Positions 8,521-17,060 are shown, counted from the stretch's first letter. The stretch: DNA of 64,000 bases from Nitratidesulfovibrio termitidis HI1 (GCF_000504305.1 NZ_KI632512.1:3226404-3290403), one strand, 5' to 3'. Notes: a model not told the origin generated them from the sequence alone. Numbers and translations: made by a program.

Positions 8521-8562
8521 CGAGAAAGGGGGCGGACGAGTCATCGTCCGCCCCCTTTCTCG
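8521..8562. terminator. Perfect 19-bp hairpin
   Basis: CGAGAAAGGGGGCGGACGA (8521-8539) pairs fully with 8544-8562 around a GTCA loop. It lies 58 nt after the small peptide stop and ends in CTTTCTCG on the plus strand. It probably ends that transcript, although the U-run is weak. Confidence 0.65.
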
Positions 8563-8689
8563 CGTACGCTACCGCCGGTCCTGCGGCGCGTGGCGTACGC
8601 CGCCACGCAGGGGCAGGCGGCATTGACTGCCGTCGTCAGCGCCGGAGTGGGCGTGCCTTTCCCCCGTCCTGCAGGGGCATCCGCAAGTG

Positions 8690-8723
8690 ACAGGGGCCGG
8701 ACGAGTCATCGTCCGGCCCCTGT
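8690..8723. terminator. Hairpin between small peptide unit and nrfA end
   Basis: A 15-bp perfect stem, ACAGGGGCCGGACGA with its complement, closes the same GTCA loop as the hairpin at 8521. It lies about 55 nt beyond the nrfA stop and probably serves as that gene's terminator on the minus strand, although there is no clear U-run on that side. Confidence 0.6.
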
Positions 8724-8776
8724 TGTCGTTTGTCGTCAGTCGGCGCTGCGGAATGTCCGCCACGCCGTGCGTCCGG

Positions 8777-10351
8777 CTAGCTGGCCGGGGCCGCGGCGGG
8801 TGCGGGCGGCGGGATCAGCCTAGTCTGGCCGTCCCACACGCGCGGCGCCTTGGGCAACAGCGGAATGTACTTGAACCACTTGTGGGTGGCCATGTGGGCC
8901 GGGTCCATTTGCAGTTCGCGGCTGTGCTTCAGGATGGGCGGCACAATCTTGTGGATGTCGCCGTCCAGGTCCTTGGCGGTGGTGAAGGCCGCCGCGCGGA
9001 TGGCCACGTCCACCGCCTTCTGGCTGTACTGCTGCGACTGGGCCAGGGTGTTCAGGGCCTTGGTGGGGTTGTGGAAGCCCACGCTGTTTTCGGCGGAGAC
9101 GAGATCCCAGAAGAACTGGCCCTTGCGGCACATCTGGCGTGCCTCGATCATCAGGTCGTCGTAGTCGGCGGGCTTGGGCCCGGTGTATTCGGCGGCCATG
9201 CGGATGGCCTCGTGCGCCTTCACCGAAATGTCCTGGGCCACCATCAGCTGTTCCCACACCTTGTTCTGGGTGAACAGCACCCGCTGGCGCAGGTAGTCGG
9301 GGGTCTTGTCGGTGTGGCACTGGCGGCAGGCGCGCAGGTCCGGGTCCTTCAGCGGCGATGTCCAGTGGTGGTTGGACATCTTCTTCTTGCCGTCAAGCCG
9401 GGTGTAGGCCATGTGGCAGTCGGCGCAGCTGACACCCGCGGAGCCGTGCACGCCGTTGATCCACGTTTCGTATTCCGGGTGCTGGGCCTTGAGCATGGGG
9501 GTCTTGGACACGGGGTGCACCCAGTCCACGAAGTTGCCTTCGAAACCCTTGGTCGTCGTGTTGCCGTGGGTCTTGTAGTACTCGAACATGTCTTCGGGGT
9601 CGAAGCCGTTGGCCCACGGGAAGATGGGCTTCTTGGCCGGTCCCAGTTCCTTGTCCGCGAAGTAGTATTCCACATGGCACTGGCCGCAGACCAGCGCGCG
9701 CTTTTCGTTGCGGGGCAGGTCCTTGAATTCCTTGCCCTGCGACTTCAGGTAATCTTGCAGGGGCACGCTGTACAGGCGCAGTTCCATGGTCTGCGGTTCG
9801 TGACAGTTGGCGCAGCCGATGGTGTGGTCGTCCACGTCCAGCTTCTGGCGGAACTCGTGAAAGTCCTTGGCCCAGAAGCTGTCCCCGTATTCCTTGACCC
9901 ACTCGGTCATCTTCGGCGTCTTGCAGTTCCAGCAGGTGGAGGGCAGGCCCGCCTTTTCGCTGTAGTTGTTCAGCCGGTCGATGTTCAGGATGTCCTTCAC
10001 CGCGTAGGTGTGGCCGCGCGCGGCGCGGTATTCGTAGCTGAAGGGATACCCCAGCCACAGGTTCTTCAGGTACGGCTGGGCGTGCTTGTACCCTTCGGGC
10101 AGGGGATTGACGTTGTCGTTCTTGTTGTACGGCACCGAGCCGCCGTATTCGGTCATAATCTGCGATTCGTTGTTGCGCAGGAAGGTCTCGTAGTGCAGCG
10201 GAAATTCCGGCTTGAAGGCGGAATTCTTCAGTTCATCGGTGGAAAGCTTGGTCTTGTAGGTGGGCGTCATGGGTTCCGAAGGTTCGGAACAGCCCGCCAG
10301 CACGGCGAGCGCCATGGCCATCAGCGCGACGAGAAGGCGACGGCTAGACAT
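8777..10351 (-). CDS. nrfA: Cytochrome c nitrite reductase catalytic subunit
   Basis: A 524-residue pentahaem enzyme reducing nitrite to ammonium with six electrons in the periplasm. The catalytic haem site CWNCK (about residue 140) has the diagnostic lysine, followed by four CXXCH sites: CANCH, CGQCH, CADCH and CRQCH. The N-terminus is a lipoprotein-type signal with LAGC. ATG at 10351 is preferred because GAAGGAG lies 8 nt upstream; a GTG at 10360 sits too close to that site. The start overlaps the end of nrfH by 8 bp, so the two are coupled. In sulfate reducers NrfHA protects against nitrite, which poisons sulfite reductase. Confidence 0.97.
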   Translation of the reverse strand: MSSRRLLVALMAMALAVLAGCSEPSEPMTPTYKTKLSTDELKNSAFKPEFPLHYETFLRNNESQIMTEYGGSVPYNKNDNVNPLPEGYKHAQPYLKNLWLGYPFSYEYRAARGHTYAVKDILNIDRLNNYSEKAGLPSTCWNCKTPKMTEWVKEYGDSFWAKDFHEFRQKLDVDDHTIGCANCHEPQTMELRLYSVPLQDYLKSQGKEFKDLPRNEKRALVCGQCHVEYYFADKELGPAKKPIFPWANGFDPEDMFEYYKTHGNTTTKGFEGNFVDWVHPVSKTPMLKAQHPEYETWINGVHGSAGVSCADCHMAYTRLDGKKKMSNHHWTSPLKDPDLRACRQCHTDKTPDYLRQRVLFTQNKVWEQLMVAQDISVKAHEAIRMAAEYTGPKPADYDDLMIEARQMCRKGQFFWDLVSAENSVGFHNPTKALNTLAQSQQYSQKAVDVAIRAAAFTTAKDLDGDIHKIVPPILKHSRELQMDPAHMATHKWFKYIPLLPKAPRVWDGQTRLIPPPAPAAAPAS

Positions 10352-10820
10352 CGGCGGCACTCCTTCTGGCTATGGGCAGCTTGGGGGTATGGGGTACGTG
10401 GCGGTGGCAGTCGGTGCAGTACTTCTTGGTTTCCATGGACACGGTGGCGGTGGTGGCCACGTGGCAGCGCCGACAGTTGGCCTGCACCACGTCCCTGGTT
10501 TCCCCGCCGGGGTGAATCAGGTCGGGGATGGTGCCAAGGGTGGTCGAATAGATGTCGCGCGTGCCTTCCTTGGCCTTGAAGGGCAGCTTGGCCGCCAGGT
10601 TGTGCGGCGCGTGGCATTCGTTGCACGCGAATTTCGCGTGCGTGGAACGCTTGTGGGTCAGCGCCGCCTCGGCCATGGAGTGACAACTGCCGCAGAACAG
10701 GGCCTGGTCCGTGGCAGTCATGGCCAGGGCCGCGCCTACGGTGACGGCAACGCCCGCCAGCGCGGCCAGGAGCATGATGCGCCATGGCCGGCCGGTGGAG
10801 TTGCTCCGCAGAGCATGCAT
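10344..10820 (-). CDS. nrfH: NrfH quinol dehydrogenase, tetrahaem cytochrome c
   Basis: A 158-residue NapC/NirT-family membrane cytochrome that takes electrons from menaquinol and passes them to NrfA. It has one N-terminal membrane anchor (about residues 14-34) and four haem sites: CGSCH, CNECH, CRRCH and CTDCH. The number and spacing fit NrfH rather than NapC. The start ATG at 10820 is preceded by a strong ribosome-binding site (AGGAGGAGG). It is the promoter-proximal gene of nrfHA, and about 700 bp of noncoding DNA separates it from the divergent glutamate synthase operon. Confidence 0.96.
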   Translation of the reverse strand: MHALRSNSTGRPWRIMLLAALAGVAVTVGAALAMTATDQALFCGSCHSMAEAALTHKRSTHAKFACNECHAPHNLAAKLPFKAKEGTRDIYSTTLGTIPDLIHPGGETRDVVQANCRRCHVATTATVSMETKKYCTDCHRHVPHTPKLPIARRSAADV

Positions 10821-10965
10821 GGTTCCTCCTCCTGTTGGTGTGTCGTGCGTCTGTCCGCCGCAAAAGCCGGAGCGGCCCGCGTGCCGTCATGGATGGGGCG
10901 CGGTGCCGGGCATGCAGGCGCAGGCCTTTCGCGGCGGGCAAGGCGAGGGTTCCCACCGCATCATA

Positions 10966-10994
10966 TGGGTAAACAACATCTTGTGATACAATGA
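10966..10994. promoter_or_regulatory. Palindromic, AT-rich upstream region of nrfH
   Basis: About 150 bp upstream of nrfH the composition becomes AT-rich. Overlapping short inverted repeats ACAA-CATC-TTGT and TTGT-GAT-ACAA occur around 10975-10992. They resemble half-sites of CRP/FNR-type regulators (TTGTGA), which often control nitrosative-stress genes. The pattern is short and the assignment is inference. Confidence 0.3.
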
Positions 10995-11175
10995 TTTTTT
11001 TATGGAGCGGCGAAGTCGGGACTTTTACAATTTTCTGATTAGTTGTTTATCTGTGTGTTTTAACAGAAAAAAATAATGAACATTGGTGCGCCGAACAGTT
11101 TTGACGCCCTTGGGCAATACATGTCCTGTTCAGGTCAAGAAAGTCAGAACGGTCCAGAAAACAAGGAGGTTCCGG

Positions 11176-11223
11176 GTGGTACACAGCACATTCCACAGGA
11201 AATGCGGGGTAATTGCTATGTGA
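11176..11223 (+). CDS. Possible 15-residue leader peptide upstream of glutamate synthase
   Basis: A perfect ribosome-binding site AAGGAGG (11163-11169) precedes a GTG at 11176 by 6 nt, opening a 15-codon frame that ends at TGA 11221-11223. The site has no other start codon to serve. The peptide (MVHSTFHRKCGVIAM) has no obvious run of one amino acid. It could be a leader ORF in the long 5' region of the glt operon, or the site may be chance. Confidence 0.25.
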   Translation: MVHSTFHRKCGVIAM

Positions 11224-11355
11224 TCATTCAGTCTGTGCTGCGGCGACGTGACCGGTCCGGCGATATCCGGGTGCAGGGTTGGGACAATCGGGAGCGACTG
11301 CCTGAATATAAGGTAAAAAACGTATTGTTATAGTATGTTGCGTGTATATTTATTG

Positions 11356-11394
11356 CAATAATGTAATAAAATGCACTACAATTATGTAATAAAA
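11356..11394. promoter_or_regulatory. Two 16-bp direct repeats upstream of glutamate synthase
   Basis: CAATAATGTAATAAAA (11356-11371) recurs at 11379-11394 with one mismatch, 23 bp apart, so the copies face roughly the same side of the helix. They lie in a very AT-rich segment 134 bp before the first glt start codon. They may be an activator-binding pair or tandem promoter elements. Confidence 0.45.
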
Positions 11395-11527
11395 AATCCA
11401 ATGTGGCCGTCATCAAAAGCGCAATCTTGCCGTTTTTGGAATTTTCCGCTATCCCACGTGAACCCGCTGCGGATTGCGCATTCGTGTCATTCCGGGGCGG
11501 AGTCCACGCCATCCGGAGAACGCGTCC

Positions 11528-12655
11528 ATGTGTCGATTGTTCGCCTTGACTTCGACGGAGCCCGTCTCCCCCATGGTGGCCATCAATGCCCTGAATGTGA
11601 TGAAGGAAGGGCATGACGGCTCCGGGGTCGGGCTCTATCTATCCGGTCTGTCGGGTCCCTTCGCGGAGCACCCCGAATATCCCATCCTCTCCGGCATCTT
11701 CACCGAAAAGGGCCTGAAGCGGCTCGACGGAATCATGGACGACCTCGGGTTCCGTCCGTTCCATTCGGTGTCGATCATCAAGTCCAACCCGCCCGCGGGC
11801 ACGCCCAGGCGCGGCGTGTATCTTGCCCGCGCCTACGAGCCGCCGAAAGCCTGGGCCGACATGCCCGAGGCCGAGCGCACCGCGCAGCTGGTGCAGACCC
11901 GCGTGGCCATCCGCCAGCAGGGCGAGGCCGAGCGCGACATGATGGCCTTTTCGTTCTGGCCGGGCGTGGTGATGATCAAGGAAGTGGGCGATCCGCTCAC
12001 CGTGGGCGAGTATCTGGGCCTTGACCGGCCCGACCTGCACGCCCGCCGCATCCTGTGCCAGGGCCGCCAGAACACCAACTACGCCATCAACCTGTACGCA
12101 TGCCACCCGTTCTTCATCGAGGGCGTGTGCACCATGACCAACGGGGAAAACACGGCGTTCATCCCGATCCGCGAATACCTTTCGTCGCGCAACGTGCCCG
12201 GCTACACGGGCTACCAGTCCGACTCCGAGGTGTTCACGCACATCATGCACTTCACGCACTACAAGCTGGGCCTGCCGGTGGAGGCGTACAAGCACGTCAT
12301 TACCCCGCTGTCCGACGCCGAAATGGCCGGTCACCCCGACCGGGACATGCTGGCCCGCCTGAAGGTGCTGTGCCGCAAGATGATCATCGACGGCCCCAAC
12401 TGCGTCATCGGCTGCCTGCCGGACGGCACCATGTTCATGGTGCAGGACCGCAAGAAGCTGCGCCCCGGCGTGGTGGGCGGCAAGCCCGGCATGTACGCCT
12501 TTTCGTCCGAGTTGTGCGGCCTCGACGCCGCCATCCCCGACCGCGACAAGACCCTCGACTTCCAGCCCATGCATCTGGACACGGCCTACGTCCGTCCGGA
12601 ATGCCAAGAGGTGACCATATGCAGCCAACTGCAGGCATTACCCCATCAACGCTGA
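11528..12655 (+). CDS. Glutamate synthase, separate glutamine amidotransferase subunit
   Basis: A 375-residue class II glutamine amidotransferase (GATase_2). The catalytic Cys is residue 2 (MCRLFAL), exposed after Met removal, as in the first domain of GltB. The subunit would release ammonia from glutamine and pass it to the FMN subunit. In most bacteria this domain is fused to GltB; here it is a free polypeptide, as in archaeal-type glutamate synthases. The ATG at 11528 is chosen because Cys must follow Met and because GGAGAA lies about 8 nt upstream. Its end overlaps the next gene by 37 bp. Confidence 0.92.
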   Translation: MCRLFALTSTEPVSPMVAINALNVMKEGHDGSGVGLYLSGLSGPFAEHPEYPILSGIFTEKGLKRLDGIMDDLGFRPFHSVSIIKSNPPAGTPRRGVYLARAYEPPKAWADMPEAERTAQLVQTRVAIRQQGEAERDMMAFSFWPGVVMIKEVGDPLTVGEYLGLDRPDLHARRILCQGRQNTNYAINLYACHPFFIEGVCTMTNGENTAFIPIREYLSSRNVPGYTGYQSDSEVFTHIMHFTHYKLGLPVEAYKHVITPLSDAEMAGHPDRDMLARLKVLCRKMIIDGPNCVIGCLPDGTMFMVQDRKKLRPGVVGGKPGMYAFSSELCGLDAAIPDRDKTLDFQPMHLDTAYVRPECQEVTICSQLQALPHQR

Positions 12656-14253
12656 GCGTTAAGGACCTGCCCTGGCAGGTCGAGTGGAACAAGGACACCT
12701 GCACCCTGTGCGGGCGGTGTACCTCCGTGTGTCCGGTGAGCGCCATCGAGCTTGCCGTGCACAGGAAGCGCGTGGTCGAAACCACCACCGGCCTCATGCA
12801 GAAGCCCAGGAACACCTATTCGGTGTTCCACGGCATCCGCCAGCGTACCGACGCGGCCTACGCCTGCATCGGTTGCGCCATGTGCACCATGGTCTGTCCC
12901 AACAACGCCATCCGTCCCATGCGGCTGGACGAAGGCACCGCGCTGCGCTTCCACAACAACCGCGGGGGCCATGCCCGTACCCGCGGCGGCCGCCGCAACG
13001 CGCCGGACAGCCTGCTGGACCAGATCAAGTTCATCCGCATCTCCATGCTCACCGACCCCGCGCTGGACGCCGGGCGGCACGAGTTCGAACTGCGCACCCT
13101 GCTGGGTCGCGTGCTGCCGCCCGAACAGGGCCTGAAGGCCTTCCAGGAGAACGGCTGGGTGCCTGCGGTGCGCGAGATCTACCCGCTGGTCATCGGCTCC
13201 ATGTCCTTCGGCGCGCTTTCTCCCAACATGTGGGAAGGCCTGCAGATGGGCGTTGCCTACCTGAACGAGGAAATGGGCATGCCCGTGCGCATGTGCACCG
13301 GTGAAGGCGGCTGCCCGCCGCGCCTGTTGCGCTCGCGCTTCCTCAAGTACGTCATCCTGCAGATTGCCTCCGGCTACTTCGGGTGGGATGAAATCCTGCA
13401 CGCCATTCCGGAGATGAAGGAAGACCCCTGCGCCATCGAGATCAAGTACGGCCAGGGCGCCAAGCCCGGCGACGGCGGTCTCTTGATGTGGCACAAGGTC
13501 AACAAGCTCATCGCCACCATTCGCGGGGTGCCGCCGGGCGTTTCCCTGCCCAGCCCGCCCACCCACCAGACCCAGTATTCCATCGAGGAATCCGTGGCCA
13601 AGATGATCCAGTCCATGAGCATGGCCTGGGGATTCCGCGTGCCCGTCTACCCCAAGATATCCGCCACCACCACCTCGCGCGCCGTGCTGAACAACCTGGT
13701 GCGCAACCCCTATGCGGCGGGCCTTGCCATCGATGGCGAGGACGGCGGCACCGGGGCGGCCTACAACGTGTCCATGAACCACATGGGTCACCCCATCGCC
13801 TCGAACATCCGCGACTGCTACCACGACCTCGTGCAGCAGGGCTGCCAGAACGAGATCCCGCTTATCGCTGGCGGGGGCATCGGCAAGAACGGCAACCTCG
13901 CGCACAACGCCGCCGCCCTGATCATGCTGGGCGCCAGCATGGTGCAGGTGGGCAAGTACGTGATGCAGGCCGGGGCCGGGTGCGTGGGGTCTGAAATCGA
14001 CCGCTGCAACATCTGCAACCTGGGCCGTTGCCCCAAGGGCATCACCTCGCAGGACCCCCGCGTGTACCGCAGGCTGGACCCGGAAAAGGTGGCCGAACGG
14101 GTGGTGGACTTCTACCTGGCCTTCGACACCGAGCTGCGCAAGATCTTCGCGCCGCTGGGCCGGTCCACCTCGCTGCCCGTGGGCATGTCCGACGCGCTGG
14201 GCATTGCGAACAAGGATGCGGCGGAGCGGCTCGGCATCCAGTACGTCGTGTAG
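12619..14253 (+). CDS. gltB: Glutamate synthase FMN subunit with ferredoxin domain
   Basis: A 544-residue central subunit of an archaeal-type glutamate synthase. Two [4Fe-4S] motifs open the protein, CTLCGRCTSVCP (near residues 28-39) and CIGCAMCTMVCP (near 82-93). The FMN-binding TIM-barrel follows from about 180 (VIGSMSFGALS, GAKPGDGG, DGEDGGTGAA, IAGGGIGKNG). Near the end CNICNLGRCPKG supplies the Cys ligands of the [3Fe-4S] cluster. It makes glutamate from 2-oxoglutarate and ammonia using electrons from its partner. ATG 12619 has AGAGGTG just upstream and lies inside the preceding gene. The N-terminal ferredoxin and missing GXGXG domain distinguish it from enterobacterial GltB. Confidence 0.94.
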   Translation: MQPTAGITPSTLSVKDLPWQVEWNKDTCTLCGRCTSVCPVSAIELAVHRKRVVETTTGLMQKPRNTYSVFHGIRQRTDAAYACIGCAMCTMVCPNNAIRPMRLDEGTALRFHNNRGGHARTRGGRRNAPDSLLDQIKFIRISMLTDPALDAGRHEFELRTLLGRVLPPEQGLKAFQENGWVPAVREIYPLVIGSMSFGALSPNMWEGLQMGVAYLNEEMGMPVRMCTGEGGCPPRLLRSRFLKYVILQIASGYFGWDEILHAIPEMKEDPCAIEIKYGQGAKPGDGGLLMWHKVNKLIATIRGVPPGVSLPSPPTHQTQYSIEESVAKMIQSMSMAWGFRVPVYPKISATTTSRAVLNNLVRNPYAAGLAIDGEDGGTGAAYNVSMNHMGHPIASNIRDCYHDLVQQGCQNEIPLIAGGGIGKNGNLAHNAAALIMLGASMVQVGKYVMQAGAGCVGSEIDRCNICNLGRCPKGITSQDPRVYRRLDPEKVAERVVDFYLAFDTELRKIFAPLGRSTSLPVGMSDALGIANKDAAERLGIQYVV

Positions 14254-14258
14254 CGCGG

Positions 14259-14386
14259 GGCATTCGGGGCCTTTTGCCCTCCGGCTTCGTCAGGTGGTCT
14301 TTTCCTTCGGGTCACGTACCGAAGAGTACGCTCCCCTCGGAAAAGGCCCGCCTTCCTCGCCGGAAGGCGAAATTCCTCCGGATGCC
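14259..14386 (+). repeat. Structured intergenic element D (family II)
   Basis: Starts 5 nt after the gltB stop codon. Outer arms GGCATtCGG (from 14259) and CCGgATGCC (to 14386) pair, as do TCCGGC (14280-14285) and GCCGGA (14359-14364). Inner stem TTTTCC (14300-14305) pairs with GGAAAA (14339-14344), where elements C and E have TTTTGC/GCAAAA. The tip is GTAC-CGAAGA-GTAC (14316-14329), and the internal loop keeps GGGTCA opposite CTCCC. It sits inside the glt operon between subunits 2 and 3. Confidence 0.82.
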
Positions 14387-14508
14387 GGATGCCGGAAGCA
14401 CCGTGTGAAGAAAAGATTCCGCGCGGCAGGACGGAAAACACGTCCGTCCCCGGCGCGGCGAATGAAGATAACGCCGGAAAGGCAACCATACAGCAGCGGA
14501 GTGACGCC

Positions 14509-16842
14509 ATGTCCCCCAGCGAAATGGTCCGCGTAAGCGGCATGGAAGACGGAAAGCGCATCGAATCGCGCATTCTCGAAGAGCGCCTGCAAGGCGTTGT
14601 GCGCGACGGCGCGCGCAACGTGGAAGTGGATGCCTGCGGTCAGCACGGCATTGGCGGGCGCTTGTGGGTATCTGAAAAGGAACCCGTGCACGTCACCGTG
14701 CGCGGGTCGTCGGGCCAGCGGCTGGGTTCGCTTGGCAGCACCGGCACCACGGTGGAAGTGTTCGGCCCCGCGTCCGACGACGTGGGCTGGCTGAACGCGG
14801 GCGCCAACATCGTCGTGCACGGTAACGCCGGTAACGGCGTGTGCAACGGCATGGCCCAGGGGCGCGTGTACGTCGGCGGCAACATCGGCTCGCGCGGCAT
14901 GACCATGACCAAGCAGAACCCGCGCTTTTCCGCGCCGGAACTGTGGGTGCTGGGCAGCGTCGGCGACTACTTTGCCGAGTTCATGGCGGGCGGCACCGCC
15001 GTGGTGTGCGGCGTGGGCGCCCAGAACCCCGCCAACGTGCTGGGCTACCGCCCCTGCGTGGGCATGGTGGGCGGGCGTATCTACGTGCATGGCCCGCACC
15101 AGGGCTTTTCGCAGGCCGACGCCAAGCAGGTGGCCATCGACGATGCCGCCTGGGCGTGGCTGACCGAAAACCTGACCGGGTTCCTGGCCGCCATCGGCAA
15201 GTCGGACCTGTTGGCCGGGCTTTCGGTGCGCGAGGACTGGCAGTGCATCGCCGCGCGCGGCCCCTTCGAGAAGGTGGGCAAGAAGCGCCGGGCCGTGGCG
15301 GATTTTCGCCGCAACGTGTGGGAAAAGGAACTGGGCATGGGCGGCCTTGTGGGCGACCTGACCTCCGTGGACCGCAGCCCCATTCCGCTCATCACCACCG
15401 GTGAACTGCGCCGCTTTGTGCCGGTGTGGGAAAACGGCCAGCACATGGCCCCCTGCCAGTCCAGCTGTCCCACCGGCATGCCGGTGCAGGAACGCTGGCG
15501 GCTGGTGCGCGAAGGCCTGATCGACGAGGCGGTGGACGTGGCCCTGGCCTACACCCCCTTCCCGGCCACCGTGTGCGGCTACCTGTGTCCCAACCTGTGC
15601 ATGCAGGGCTGTTCGCGCAGCCTGCAACGCATGAAGCCCGTGGACATCACGCAAATCGGCAAGGCCGGTGCGGCATCGCGCACGCCCAAGCTGCCCCCGC
15701 TGACCGGCACCAAGGTGGCCGTCATCGGCGGCGGCGCTGCGGGCATCTCCGTGGCGTGGCAGTTGCGCATGCGCGGCGTTGCCGCCACCGTGTATGACAT
15801 GGAAAAGGAACTGGGCGGCAAGATCAGCTCGGCCATTCCCGGCAGCCGCATTCCGCAGGACGTGCTGGACGCTGAACTGGCGCGCGCCCGCGAGGTGCTG
15901 CCCCACGTGCATCTGCAGCAGCGCCTTGGCAAGGACGAGTTTGCCCAGCTGAAGGCCGACAACGACTTCGTGGTGCTGGCCACCGGCGCCAACACCCCGC
16001 GCATGCTGCCCGTGCCCGGCAAGGAACTGGCGCGCACCGCGCTGGAATTCCTGAAGTCGGCCAAGTCCGGCTCCGGCACCGTGGGCAAGCGCGTGGTCAT
16101 CGTGGGCGCGGGCAACGTGGGCTGCGACGTGGCCACCGAGGCAGCGCGGCTGGGGGCGGAATCCATCACCCTCATCGACATCCAGACCCCGGCGGCCTTC
16201 GGCAAGGAACGGGAAGAAGCGGAACACGTGGGCGCCACCTTCCGCTGGCCCTGCTTCACCAGGGAGATCACCGCCGAAGGGCTGGTGCTGACCACCGGTG
16301 AGCTGCTGCCCGCCGAAACGGTCATCTTCTCCATCGGCGATGCGCCCGGCCTCGACTACCTGCCCGAAGACATCGCCGTGGAACGCGGCCACGTGGTGGT
16401 CAACGACATCCAGCAGACCACCGACGCGCGCGTCTTCGCCATTGGCGATGCGGTGCGTCCCGGCCTGCTTACCCAGGCCATCGGCATGGGCCGCAAGGCC
16501 GCCGAAGCCATCGTGGAGATGGCCGAGGGCAAGCGCCCCGTGTCCGACACCCGCAAGATGATCGACTATGCCCGCGTGAAGTTGGAATACTTCGACCCGC
16601 GCATCGACAACTTCCAGGACCTCGGCCAGTGCGGCGACGCCTGCGCCAGTTGCGGCGCCTGCCGCGACTGCGGCATCTGCGAGACCATCTGCCCGCAGGC
16701 GGCCATCAGCCGCCGTGAAGTGCAGGGCGGGTGCGGCTTCGAGATGGCCGTGGACGCCGACAAGTGCATCGGCTGCGGCTTCTGCGCCGGGGCCTGCCCG
16801 TGCGGCATCTGGAACCTGATCGAAAATACTCCGATGGAGTAA
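14509..16842 (+). CDS. Fusion of glutamate synthase GXGXG domain with GltD-like Fe-S flavoprotein
   Basis: A 777-residue fusion. Residues 1 to about 250 form the repetitive Gly-rich GXGXG beta-helix normally found at the C-terminus of GltB. From about 310 it is a GltD/NADPH-dependent oxidoreductase: Cys-rich CQSSCPTGMPVQE, FAD-binding GGGAAGIS near 407, NADPH-binding GAGNVGCDVA near 540 and a second FAD strand (FAIGDAV). The C-terminus adds two ferredoxin motifs (CGACRDCGICETICPQ and CIGCGFCAGACPCG). It would deliver NAD(P)H electrons to the FMN subunit. ATG 14509 has GGAG at 14498-14501. In typical enzymes the GXGXG and GltD parts are on separate chains. Confidence 0.9.
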   Translation: MSPSEMVRVSGMEDGKRIESRILEERLQGVVRDGARNVEVDACGQHGIGGRLWVSEKEPVHVTVRGSSGQRLGSLGSTGTTVEVFGPASDDVGWLNAGANIVVHGNAGNGVCNGMAQGRVYVGGNIGSRGMTMTKQNPRFSAPELWVLGSVGDYFAEFMAGGTAVVCGVGAQNPANVLGYRPCVGMVGGRIYVHGPHQGFSQADAKQVAIDDAAWAWLTENLTGFLAAIGKSDLLAGLSVREDWQCIAARGPFEKVGKKRRAVADFRRNVWEKELGMGGLVGDLTSVDRSPIPLITTGELRRFVPVWENGQHMAPCQSSCPTGMPVQERWRLVREGLIDEAVDVALAYTPFPATVCGYLCPNLCMQGCSRSLQRMKPVDITQIGKAGAASRTPKLPPLTGTKVAVIGGGAAGISVAWQLRMRGVAATVYDMEKELGGKISSAIPGSRIPQDVLDAELARAREVLPHVHLQQRLGKDEFAQLKADNDFVVLATGANTPRMLPVPGKELARTALEFLKSAKSGSGTVGKRVVIVGAGNVGCDVATEAARLGAESITLIDIQTPAAFGKEREEAEHVGATFRWPCFTREITAEGLVLTTGELLPAETVIFSIGDAPGLDYLPEDIAVERGHVVVNDIQQTTDARVFAIGDAVRPGLLTQAIGMGRKAAEAIVEMAEGKRPVSDTRKMIDYARVKLEYFDPRIDNFQDLGQCGDACASCGACRDCGICETICPQAAISRREVQGGCGFEMAVDADKCIGCGFCAGACPCGIWNLIENTPME

Positions 16843-16881
16843 CCGGGCGTACGGCCTGGGTTGTCACTGAAGCAATGAAAA

Positions 16882-16913
16882 CGGGCGGTCCTTCCTTTCG
16901 GATGGACCGCCCG
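16882..16913 (+). terminator. Hairpin downstream of glt operon
   Basis: CGGGCGGTCC (16882-16891) pairs perfectly with GGACCGCCCG (16904-16913), 40 nt after the stop codon. A U-rich stretch appears only about 25 nt later. It probably contributes to ending the glt transcript. Confidence 0.65.
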
Positions 16914-16946
16914 TGGATTTGTCGACAAAGGTTTTTTTCGTGAAGA

Positions 16947-17060
16947 GCGGGGCTCTGCCCCGCGCCCCGCAAGGGGGCCGCGCCCCCTTGACCCCTTATT
17001 GGGTAAAATTGCCTGGGGGGCGGTAATCTCGGGGCGATCTTCCCTTCGGAAGGATCGCCC
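16947..17060. repeat. GC-rich intergenic repeat segment with second terminator
   Basis: A run of short palindromes (GCGGGGCTCTGCCCCGC, then CAAGGGGGCcGCGCCCCCTTG) occupies 16947-17002; similar GC palindromes are scattered in many high-GC genomes and one recurs near 63612-63640. It is followed by GGGCGATC (17032-17039) pairing with GATCGCCC and then TTTT at 17061, which looks like an intrinsic terminator on the plus strand. Confidence 0.5.

Noticed and set aside
8687-10579. Open frame of 630 codons opposite nrfA
   Set aside because: It is the antisense shadow of nrfHA. The haem motifs and signal sequence read only on the minus strand.
11076-11333. 85-codon frame in the nrfH/glt gap
   Set aside because: No ribosome-binding site at its ATG, mixed composition, and it overlaps the AAGGAGG site, which serves a different frame.
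14290-16392. 700-codon frame opposite the glutamate synthase fusion
   Set aside because: Antisense shadow with His/Gly/Ala-rich composition and no domain.
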